DNA of 47,100 nucleotides from a bacterium (lineage in GTDB: Bacteria; Actinomycetota; Acidimicrobiia; Spongiisociales; Spongiisociaceae). The stretch's first letter is position 1. Each line of letters starts with the position of its first letter. The translations under genes and the position numbers were made by a program. Location of the stretch: positions 1 through 47,100 of the forward strand of contig JAPPFW010000035.1 in assembly GCA_028821575.1 (NCBI GenBank), written 5' to 3'. Below the pieces are notes generated by a model, which saw only the letters and a list, made by a program, of their open reading frames with translations, ran no database searches and was not told where the DNA came from. Positions 1 through 6,968 of the stretch are shown here, one piece after another.

Positions 1-536
1 GCAGCGACCCCCCACCAAACGGGGCAATTCCAGTATGAGTGAATTTCACTGATCGCCAACAAGCAGCCGTAGTTGTTGCAGGCGACGATCCAGTAGTAGT
101 TGTTGACTCGGTCGGGGGTGGTGTGGGTGTAGGTGGTGGTGGTGAGGTTGGTGGCGAGGGTTTCGCAGAGGGATGGTCCGTGGGAGCCGAGGTAGCAGCC
201 GGTGGAGAAGTAGTCGTCGTAGTAGATGGTGTAGTGGGTGGCGGTTGGGGGGGCGTCCCAGGTGAGGGTGATGGTTCCGTCGGTGGTGTGTTCGTAGGAT
301 TGGTTGGTGGGGGTGTCGGGTGGGGAGCCGCCATCGCTGCCCTGCGCGTCAGCGGGACGAGACCCCGCGACGAATAGCAGCAGCACGATGGCCGCGAGCG
401 GCCACCACGTTCGGCGACCGGAAGCTTGCGCGTATCGATTTGCCGGTGGCGTGTGCGTGGGCCGCCTGCGCGCCCCTACTGGTATCAGCGCGCCGGCCGT
501 AACACTGCCCAGGCTTGCCTCACAATTCTCCTCCAA
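1..536 (-). CDS. Secreted FN3-like surface protein, N-terminal part (runs off the left edge)
   Basis: On the minus strand an open frame runs from about 536 to base 1 without a stop. It encodes a basic stretch, a hydrophobic segment (WWPLAAIVLLLFVAGS) with a likely signal-peptidase site, then a Thr/Tyr-rich beta-sandwich-like domain with the fibronectin type III pattern (ITLTWDAPPTATHYTIYY, later YYWIVACNN). Codons are almost all C-ending, which supports this strand rather than the Val/Gly-rich frame on the other one. The start is uncertain: there is no ATG in frame, and I used TTG at 536; GTG at 390 would cut into the hydrophobic core. It is probably exported and either attached to the surface or secreted. 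The function of the rest cannot be seen. Confidence 0.5.
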   Translation of the reverse strand, partial: MEENCEASLGSVTAGALIPVGARRRPTHTPPANRYAQASGRRTWWPLAAIVLLLFVAGSRPADAQGSDGGSPPDTPTNQSYEHTTDGTITLTWDAPPTATHYTIYYDDYFSTGCYLGSHGPSLCETLATNLTTTTYTHTTPDRVNNYYWIVACNNYGCLLAISEIHSYWNCPVWWGVA

Positions 537-1366
537 GACCCAATTGGAGCGGGCCTCGCTGAGGATGTCCTCTGATAGATCCGCTCATTAAGAGATCCTC
601 ACGTGATCTGGTAGTGATTGCACTGTACTCACACGGATCATTCACAGCGATTCCCTCACTGGCGAGTGTCCATCTGGCCCGCAATCGGTTGGGTCTGCTG
701 CCGAACCCGGCCGTGTCCGAAGGAGCGCCTAGGCACGCCCCGATAGTCCGGCCGGTTGCATCCGGTGAGATTGGATGCCTCGATAACCTACTGAGCGCCA
801 TGGTGTCGCACCGAGACGCCGAGTCACAGGCCGGTCCCAGTGGTCTGTTCACCCCGCCTCGTAGTCCGAGACAGGCGGTACTCAGGTGGCACAGGCAAGG
901 CAGAACAAAGGAAGTACCAGCACAAGAAGACGGATACGGCCCGTATAGCCATGTTCACACCGTGTACAGGCGTGGGGCCGCGGCGTGAAGGAGTATCAAC
1001 CGATGAACTCATTTCGAGGGGGTTATGCCCCTCCCGGCTCACCATGACGGGCCCGAGAAGCGTTCGGGCTCAACGCGAGCGTTCGGGCTCAACGCGCATG
1101 ACCCGGTCCGGGTTCAAGCGTAGGCCAAGACGTTGATCATGGAGGCCACAATGAGTAACCACAACCAGAGCAAGGCCCCACAACGGCATCCGACCCACCG
1201 TGGGGCCACATTGGAGACCGGCGAGACCGTTGAGACAACCCTTCCGCTCACTAGGCTTGGCGCTCCGATTATCGGCGGGATCATCCATCACCGGCCGCAG
1301 AACCCGAGGCTCCCCTTTGGGGCCGCGGAGTTCAACCGTTCCGGTAGGCACTCTTGACGGTTACCC
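537..1366. other. No convincing gene
   Basis: About 830 bp without a coding frame I trust. Open frames on both strands are short, mutually overlapping and lack family resemblance. One ATG at 1151 has a good GGAGG upstream and would give a 68-aa peptide ending at 1357, but the sequence is unlike any family and has mixed third positions. A short tandem repeat lies at 1060-1096. Otherwise I see nothing. Confidence 0.5.
1060..1096. repeat. Two-copy 18-bp direct repeat, 19-bp period
   Basis: The 18-mer GCGTTCGGGCTCAACGCG occurs at 1060-1077 and exactly again at 1079-1096. Each unit begins GCGTT and ends AACGC, so each is itself an imperfect inverted repeat. It lies in non-coding DNA upstream of the DUF2238 gene. 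It could be a protein-binding site pair or a slippage product. Confidence 0.8.
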
Positions 1367-2032
1367 ATGAGCGCTAGCAGAGCATTGTTGGCGACGGCTG
1401 CCGGACGGCACCCTGTCCTCGCCGTAGTGACGGGGCTGTATGTGCCGGCGTGGACCGTGTACGGCATTGCATCCGACGCGGCTGGGGTGTACGCCTATCT
1501 GGTCTGGATGGTTTTCGCTCTCGGGTTGACGATGTACGTCGACGGGCTGGTTCGGTTCTCTACCCATGTCCTCGTATTGCTATGCATCGTGGGCTTCTGC
1601 CACATGGCGGGGGCCAACCTCGAGATCTCCGGCGTCGTCCTCTACAGGCAGGTCTGGCTGGGGTTCATCCGCTACGACCATCTGGTCCATGTCTTCGGTC
1701 TGGGTGCCGCCGGGCTGGCCGTCTGGGAGGCGACTCGCCGGATGCTGGCTGCTGATGGTGGTGTGCGAGCAGCGGTGGTGGTCGTCCTCGGGGCCAACAC
1801 GGTCGGGGCATTCATTGAGATCGGGGAGTACCTGGCCAGCCTGACCCTCGTGGAAGTCCGGGTGGACGCCTACGCCAACAACATGCAGGACCTGATAGCC
1901 AACCTCCTCGGCTCCCTGCTCGCCGCCTGGTGGGCTACCCGCCGGGAGGCCAGGGAGTCCGTCATTCACCTGGCCGCACCCCGCCAGCCGCACACACGGC
2001 CGACCGGCCAGCACGTGACTAATCGGGGATAG
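1367..2032 (+). CDS. DUF2238 (YjdF-like) integral membrane protein
   Basis: 221 aa with about five to six hydrophobic segments. The family's conserved elements are visible: a YDHLVHVFG motif near the middle, NTVGAFIEIGEY, and a C-terminal YANNMQDLIANLLGSLLAA, which is the polar-in-membrane pattern typical of DUF2238. The biochemical role of the family is not known. The ATG at 1367 follows directly on a short leader and gives a hydrophobic N-terminus in line with the family length (about 200 aa). The C-terminal 25 residues (basic, Pro/His-rich) extend past the usual end. It converges on the CPBP protease gene, 30 bp away. No operon partner is evident. Confidence 0.8.
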   Translation: MSASRALLATAAGRHPVLAVVTGLYVPAWTVYGIASDAAGVYAYLVWMVFALGLTMYVDGLVRFSTHVLVLLCIVGFCHMAGANLEISGVVLYRQVWLGFIRYDHLVHVFGLGAAGLAVWEATRRMLAADGGVRAAVVVVLGANTVGAFIEIGEYLASLTLVEVRVDAYANNMQDLIANLLGSLLAAWWATRREARESVIHLAAPRQPHTRPTGQHVTNRG

Positions 2033-2062
2033 TGGCCGTCATGCCGACGCCCTAAGGTGGTC

Positions 2063-2842
2063 CTACGCGGCGAATCGGGCCAGCACCGCGCCCACAATGA
2101 CCAGATCGGTGACGGTGTGCGCGATGACCGGGACGGCCAGGCCCCCGGATCGCCGCCGCAGGAGCCCGAGCACCAGGCCATAGAGGAATGCGAGTCCGAC
2201 TCCGGCAAGTCCTTGGAGGATGCCCGAAGGGAAGTGCAGCGCGGCGAAGACGGCCGCCTGCAGCACAAGGGTTGTGGAGCCCGGCCGGAGAACACTCTCG
2301 AGCGAGTCCTTGACGATCCCCCGGTAGACCGCCTCTTCGACAACAGCGTTGACCACCGCGGCGAGAACCCCGACCGATGCGAGCGTCCATATGGACCAGT
2401 CCCGAGTCAGGTCGATGATGTCGGCCAGGTTCTCCGGTCGCCCCTCGTACCATGCCCAGAGAACCAATCCCGCGACCAAGCCGAACACGGCACCGACGGC
2501 TCCCTGCCGGCTGTTGCACGACCAGACACGGCGCCAGGGGGCTACCTCACGCAACCACGGCAATCGCGATGCGGCCACCATGTATACGACAACAGCGAGA
2601 CCGAATAACAACCGTTTCGGCCGCAGGCCTGTGACCCCGAGCAAGAGGAAGGCTACCAGCAGGAGGCCGATGGAACTCGCTGCTGGCATCTTCCGGACCA
2701 TGGCGATGGTCGCCAGCAGGACCGCAGCGATCCCACCGGCGACGAGCATGCTGGCTGACCACGCGAACGGAAGGACAGTCGCCAGACCCGTGAGCAAGAC
2801 GACCACAACCGCCTCGGTCCGCCTGTCCGTACGAGGTCCCAT
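2063..2842 (-). CDS. CPBP family intramembrane metalloprotease (Abi domain)
   Basis: A polytopic membrane protein of about 259 aa ending in a C-terminal CPBP/Abi domain. The three family motifs are present in order: EEAVYRG (EExxxR), FAALHFPSG (FxxxH) and a final HTVTD in the last helix. Known members (Rce1-like) cleave within the membrane or act in bacteriocin immunity; the substrate here is unknown. I placed the start at the ATG at 2842, just before the first hydrophobic helix. In-frame GTG (2851) and TTG (2902) are alternatives and would add a polar N-terminus of 3 or 20 residues. It is monocistronic as far as can be seen. Confidence 0.82.
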   Translation of the reverse strand: MGPRTDRRTEAVVVVLLTGLATVLPFAWSASMLVAGGIAAVLLATIAMVRKMPAASSIGLLLVAFLLLGVTGLRPKRLLFGLAVVVYMVAASRLPWLREVAPWRRVWSCNSRQGAVGAVFGLVAGLVLWAWYEGRPENLADIIDLTRDWSIWTLASVGVLAAVVNAVVEEAVYRGIVKDSLESVLRPGSTTLVLQAAVFAALHFPSGILQGLAGVGLAFLYGLVLGLLRRRSGGLAVPVIAHTVTDLVIVGAVLARFAA

Positions 2843-3008
2843 GACGTTCACGTTTTGCAAGTGACCACCGGGACGCGAGAAACGGCTACGCGGGTTCCGC
2901 AAGCCGTGGCAACAGGTTGATGAACAACGAGAGAGCGATCTCCTCTAGGACGCCGGTGCGACATTGCCAGAGCAGAAACGTCATCAGTCATCCTGTCTCG
3001 GTGACGGG

Positions 3009-3950
3009 TCAGGGCGGCGTGGCCTGACCGTAGTCATTCCACCCCCAGCATGCCACCGAGGCGTCGGGTCTCACTCCGCAGGTGTGGTCCCCCCCGGCGC
3101 TCACGGATGCGAACTCACCATCGGGCGCTGTGGCCTGTCCATCCAAGTCAGCGCCCCAGCATGCGACCGAGCCATCGGGTCTCACTCCGCAGTTATGAAC
3201 TGCGCCGGCGCTCACCGAGGAGAACTCACCATCCGGTGGTGTGGCCTGGCCGTCATTGTCCCATCCCCAGCATGCGACCGAGGCGTCGGGTCTCACTCCG
3301 CACGTGTGTGCCCCGCCGGCGGCTACCGAGGAGAATTCACCATCCGGTGGTGTGGCTTGGCCGCCTTCATTCCATCCCCAGCATGCGACCGAGCCGTCCA
3401 GCCTTACCCCGCACGTGTGGATCCAGCCCGCGCTGACGGACACGAACGCGCCGTCGCCCGGCGTAGCCTGTCCGGTGTAATTCCCTTGCCACTCGTTCGA
3501 GCCCCAGCATGCGACCGAGCCGTCCAGCCTTACCCCGCATGTATGGAGTTCCCCGGCATTGACCGAGACGAACCGGCCGTCGGGAGGCGAGGCTTGGCTG
3601 GAGCCATCGTCGCCCCAGCAGGCGACGGTTCCGTCGGTTCTCACCCCACAGGCGTGGGCCGCACCGGCGCTGACGGACACGAACGCGCCGTGGGGCGCCG
3701 TGGTTTGGCCGAGGCTATCGTCGCCCCAGCATTCGACTGCACCGTCGACACGGACACCGCAGGTGTGGGCCCCGCCGGCGCTGACGGAGATGAATCCGTT
3801 GATGGCCAACTGCGGCGTATCTACGGCGGTTGCCCCTTCAGCGGGAGTGTTGTTGCTCCGCGTTGTCTCATTACCGCAGGCAACAAGCGCCGCCACGATG
3901 ACCGCCAGCACAATTAGGGCGAGCAGATTGAACCTTCCTAGCCTGCCCAC
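3009..3950 (-). CDS. RCC1-repeat lipoprotein (seven repeats)
   Basis: 313 aa. A lipoprotein signal peptide with lipobox LVAC lies near residue 25, followed by a short linker and seven tandem repeats of about 37 residues with the pattern FxSVSAGxxHTCGVRxDGxVxCWG. Each repeat carries two Cys (HTC and CWG), so one disulfide per blade is likely. Seven RCC1-like blades are what a closed beta-propeller needs. Repeat 3 has a five-residue insertion. The protein is predicted to be anchored outside the membrane and to act as a binding scaffold; the partner is unknown. It starts at GTG 3950 with an AAGG about nine bases upstream, and no other gene shares its transcript. DNA identity between repeats is high, which suggests recent duplication or conversion. 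Confidence 0.85.
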   Translation of the reverse strand: MGRLGRFNLLALIVLAVIVAALVACGNETTRSNNTPAEGATAVDTPQLAINGFISVSAGGAHTCGVRVDGAVECWGDDSLGQTTAPHGAFVSVSAGAAHACGVRTDGTVACWGDDGSSQASPPDGRFVSVNAGELHTCGVRLDGSVACWGSNEWQGNYTGQATPGDGAFVSVSAGWIHTCGVRLDGSVACWGWNEGGQATPPDGEFSSVAAGGAHTCGVRPDASVACWGWDNDGQATPPDGEFSSVSAGAVHNCGVRPDGSVACWGADLDGQATAPDGEFASVSAGGDHTCGVRPDASVACWGWNDYGQATPP

Positions 3951-4257
3951 GTGCTACTGCCTTGAGGAGAGGGTGGGCCTTGCATTGCTTACCGGCACCG
4001 GCTTCGCGAGCGGGGCAACCGAGCCAATCGACTTAAGAGTTCTTCACCGTCAGCGTGGTCCGCTAGATAGCCGGAGCCCCGTGTTGCTGCCGACCAGCGG
4101 CACGAGTTGGCGGGGGCGGCCGCGGAGCGCGATCTGCAAGGGGCAGCGGCTAAACGAACTGGATGAGGGAGAAGTCCATCCTCGCCACCCGTTGTCCGGT
4201 TGGATTCGCAAAGCACGGCACCCCAAGTGATATGACTGCATCGTGACTCTAATGGCC
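3951..4257. other. No gene seen
   Basis: The stretch between the lipoprotein start and the transposase remnant. The frames here are shadows or extensions of the decayed transposase. It may contain the lipoprotein promoter, but I cannot pick out a convincing one. Confidence 0.5.
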
Positions 4258-4705
4258 CTAGCGGATAGGGGCTGAGTCGGAACTCCAGCGGGTTCTCCAG
4301 TCGATGAGTTGGGCGGCGACGAGGAGGGTAATAGCGAGTTGTAGTTGGGCGTGGCGGTGGTGGGAGTGTCGGTCGGTGTTGCGGCGGAGTTGTCCATTGA
4401 TTCCGTAGTTGTGTCATAGGTCCCGGATGCGGTTGTTGTCGTATCCGCGGTCGAGGTGGAGGGTTTCGATGTCCGCTATCAGCCCACGGTCGGCCGCGGT
4501 TCGCAGGGTGGGTTCGGAACAGGGTGGTGTCGTGTCGGTTGGCGCTGGCTAGTGCCGAAGCGCGGGGGATGCCGATGCGGTCGACCATGATCGACCGTTT
4601 GATGGCTGGGGTCGGACATGGCTGTCCACCTGGTGAACAACACCGGCCGCGACGCCTTGATCCCCCCCGGTCGAGTTCGAGGTCGTCAGAGTCCACCGCG
4701 ATAAC
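4258..4705 (-). pseudogene. IS5-type transposase remnant
   Basis: Minus-strand pieces of a DDE transposase in three states. First, TVIAVDSDDLELD (first catalytic Asp region) through KRSIMVDRIGIPRA to LASANRHDTTLF is in one frame. Second, after a one-base shift, TLRTAADRGLIADIETLHL and DRGYDNNRIRDL (second Asp region) follow. Third, after an in-frame TGA, the C-terminal tail QLRRNTDRHSHHRHAQLQL and ITLLVAAQLIDWRTRW runs to a stop at 4258. The segment with the catalytic Glu between the second and third pieces is missing. One frameshift, one stop and an internal deletion make it non-functional. It is inserted into, or abuts, the broken surface gene beginning at about 4706. The family call (IS5 superfamily) rests on motif resemblance only. 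Confidence 0.75.
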
Positions 4706-5175
4706 CGTACGCCGCGACGTCCGCCTCAGTCACCGTCCAGGCGAAGGCGAGCGTCAGCGTTCCGCTGCCGCCCTCGTAGGTTGGCCACTTCTTGTCGCGC
4801 CCGTCCTTCCAAACGGGCGGGTCGAATCTCAACAGCACGCCCGGGCTGCCTGATCACTTGCCGGTCGCGGTTGACGACCTTGGTCATCATCACCACGTCG
4901 GTGAAGGTCACCTGCACGACTACCGTGTCACCCGGCTCGTAGGTGTTGTGGTCTCCGGGGTCGGAGGACAACGCCATTGATTCGACCTTGGGCGGCCCGT
5001 TGACCACCGGCATGTCCATGAAGCCCTCCACCTCGCTGCCGCCGTGGGACGCGGTGGAGGTTCTCAGCGGGTTCGTGGACAGCTTCGCGTAACTCACCGT
5101 GACCTCGCCGGCGCCGGCACCGAGGAGTCGGAAAGCGCCTCGGTGAACTCGATCCACAGCTTGGTCTCCTACGTC
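4706..5175 (-). pseudogene. SwmB/Ig-like surface protein remnant
   Basis: Degenerate minus-strand coding DNA. Reading it with two frameshifts gives LWIEFTEALSDSSVP, then EVTVSYAKLSTNPLRTS, VVNGPPKVESMALSSDPGD and TYEPGDTVVVQVTFTDVV. It continues in another frame with VLLRFDPPVWKDGRDKKWP, TYEGGSGTLTLAFAWTV and TEADVAAYGYRGGL. These are the repeating elements of SwmB-type and related Ig-like domains in large bacterial surface proteins (EALD..SVP, VTVSY...NPL, Y..GSGTL.L.FAYTV). The reading stops where the transposase remnant begins. It is a fragment of a larger gene; neither end is preserved. Frameshift positions are approximate. Confidence 0.65.
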
Positions 5176-5378
5176 TGGGTGTCGTGGCGCAACCTTGCAG
5201 CCTGGAAGGCTGCCGCCTCGTAGGGGTAATGGGTAAAGGGAGAAGCTCTGGCTGCTGAACCGCCGTCCGTGGACTGCCCTGCGGTCCTTCGGCTCTCAAC
5301 GCGGCCCGGCCACTGTTGCCCCGAGGGGCGCGCGGGCGTACAGTCGACGGAAACGGCACGAGATGGAGGTTGCTGACG

Positions 5379-6734
5379 ATGCCTTTCCATGACCTCCGCG
5401 AGTTTCTGGCAGCGCTGGATGCAGCCGGAGATCTGGTCCGGGTCAGGCGCCCCGTTGACACGCGGTTCGAGATAGCCGCGGGTATCAGGAAGATGTCGGA
5501 CCTCGGTGGTCCCACCCTGTGGTTCGAGAACGTCACCGGCCATGACATGCCAGTGGTCGGGGCCGTCTTCACCACCCGATCCAAGGCGCTCCTTGCGCTG
5601 GAGGTGGACACGGCGGCGGAGGGCAACGACAGGTTCTCCCACGGATTGAGGAATCCGATCGAACCGCGCCTGGTCGCGTTGGGTGAGTGCCAGGAGGTGG
5701 TCCACACGGGCGGCGAAATCGATCTGCACTCGTTTCCCATGCCCGTGTACTCGGAGAAGGACGGCGGACCATACGTGACGGTGGCACTTGAAGTGAGCAA
5801 GGATCCGATCGACCGGACGATCAACGCATCCGTCTATCGCGTAATGCGCACCGGCAAGAGCCGCATGTCGGTGATGTCGCACGCCTTTCAGGGCCTCGGA
5901 ACCCATATGGCCCGGGCGGAACGGCGCGGTGAGCCGTTGGAGGTCGCGATCGTCAACGGTTGCGATCCGGTTCTCCTCTATGCATCCCAGGCCAAGGTGC
6001 CGCAAGGCGTCAACGAGATGACGGTTGCCGGAGGTATAAGGGGCAAGCCGGTGGACGTCGTCAAGTGCGTGTCGGTGGACCTGGAGGTGCCTGCCTCGGC
6101 GGAGATAGTCATCGAGGGTCGCGTGCTCCCGGGCGAACGGGTGATGGAGGGCCCGTTCGGCGAGTTCACGGGTTACTACGGTCCCGCCGAGGAGAACCAT
6201 GTGATCGAAGTGACTGCGATCACCCACCGGCGTGATCCCATCTTCCTGGCGGGGATGACGGGACTGCCCCCGACCGACAACCACATCCTGAAGTCGTTCG
6301 CCTACGAGAGCGCTCTCTACGAGAAGCTGCGGGAGACCTTCCCGGAGGTCACCGCGGTCGCCTACCCGAACTGGGGGGGTGTTCAGTACGCGGCGGTGAT
6401 CGCCCTGGAGCAGCGATACAAGGCCCAGGCTCGTCATGTGATCCTCACCGCGCTCGGCGATTCTTCCCGACCCAAGCTGGTGATCGTCGTCGACGACGAC
6501 ATCGACGTGTACGACACCGAGATGGTCAACTGGGCCATAATGACTCGCAGCCAGCCGGCCGAGGACACGATCGTCGTCCCGCGTGTGGCAGGGGGGCCGC
6601 TCGACCCGTCTGCTCCCGAGAAGGAGGTCATCTCGGTGTGGGGTATCGACGCAACCCGGCCCTTCGGAGTTCCCTACCCCGAAGTCGTGAAGGTTCCCGG
6701 CGCCGACGAGTTCAGGATCGAGGACTGGCGGTAG
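5379..6734 (+). CDS. UbiD family prFMN-dependent decarboxylase (copy 1)
   Basis: 451 aa, the usual UbiD size. The family performs reversible (de)carboxylation of unsaturated or aromatic acids with prenylated FMN. The conserved residues are visible: N149 and R154 in NASVYR (metal-binding Asn and catalytic Arg, spaced as N168/R173 in fungal Fdc1), and E257/E262 in EGPFGEFTGYYGP (the two catalytic Glu). VVDDDIDVYD near residue 370 and the C-terminal GIDATRP are also typical. The start at ATG 5379 follows GGAGG at about nine bases; an upstream in-frame ATG at 5316 would add 21 unconserved residues. It converges on the coxMSL operon across a small inverted-repeat element. The substrate cannot be read from sequence. 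No UbiX (prFMN synthase) gene lies in the window. Confidence 0.9.
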   Translation: MPFHDLREFLAALDAAGDLVRVRRPVDTRFEIAAGIRKMSDLGGPTLWFENVTGHDMPVVGAVFTTRSKALLALEVDTAAEGNDRFSHGLRNPIEPRLVALGECQEVVHTGGEIDLHSFPMPVYSEKDGGPYVTVALEVSKDPIDRTINASVYRVMRTGKSRMSVMSHAFQGLGTHMARAERRGEPLEVAIVNGCDPVLLYASQAKVPQGVNEMTVAGGIRGKPVDVVKCVSVDLEVPASAEIVIEGRVLPGERVMEGPFGEFTGYYGPAEENHVIEVTAITHRRDPIFLAGMTGLPPTDNHILKSFAYESALYEKLRETFPEVTAVAYPNWGGVQYAAVIALEQRYKAQARHVILTALGDSSRPKLVIVVDDDIDVYDTEMVNWAIMTRSQPAEDTIVVPRVAGGPLDPSAPEKEVISVWGIDATRPFGVPYPEVVKVPGADEFRIEDWR

Positions 6735-6746
6735 GAGGCTCAGGCA

Positions 6747-6954
6747 CTAACCCCGATTCTTCATGGATTGGGGTCTGTCGGGCGAATGGAGTGGGAGCCC
6801 TGGAGTCCTGACCTGGGATTATTGCTATCTGGGAACCCGTTTTGGTCTACGCTGGACATTCACCCGCGGGGTGTCGGTTGGCCGCTCCGCGATGATGGGG
6901 TTGACGTGGCGTTATGTGCGTCGGTGTGCCGGGCATATGAAGAATCAGGGCTAA
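6747..6954. mobile_element. Putative MITE or IS-end remnant with imperfect terminal inverted repeats
   Basis: The left end (6747-6764) and the reverse complement of the right end (6937-6954) match at 15 of 18 positions, with a perfect GATTCTTCAT core. They enclose about 170 bp with no gene. The element fills the space between two convergent genes. Non-autonomous MITEs have this structure; a long-stem transcription terminator for the two convergent genes is less likely given the loop length. I see no clear target-site duplication. Confidence 0.45.
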
Positions 6955-6968
6955 CCGCCGGTAGCGGC

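Noticed and set aside
39..377. Val/Gly-rich 112-aa frame on the plus strand
   Set aside because: It is the shadow of the C-ending codons of the FN3-like protein on the minus strand, which has a signal peptide and a domain pattern.
614..1136. Several overlapping open frames on both strands
   Set aside because: Low-complexity or Arg-rich translations with no family likeness and no consistent codon bias.
1151..1357. 68-aa frame with a GGAGG before its ATG
   Set aside because: No recognisable domain, mixed codon bias and no coupled neighbour; the ribosome-binding match alone is not enough.
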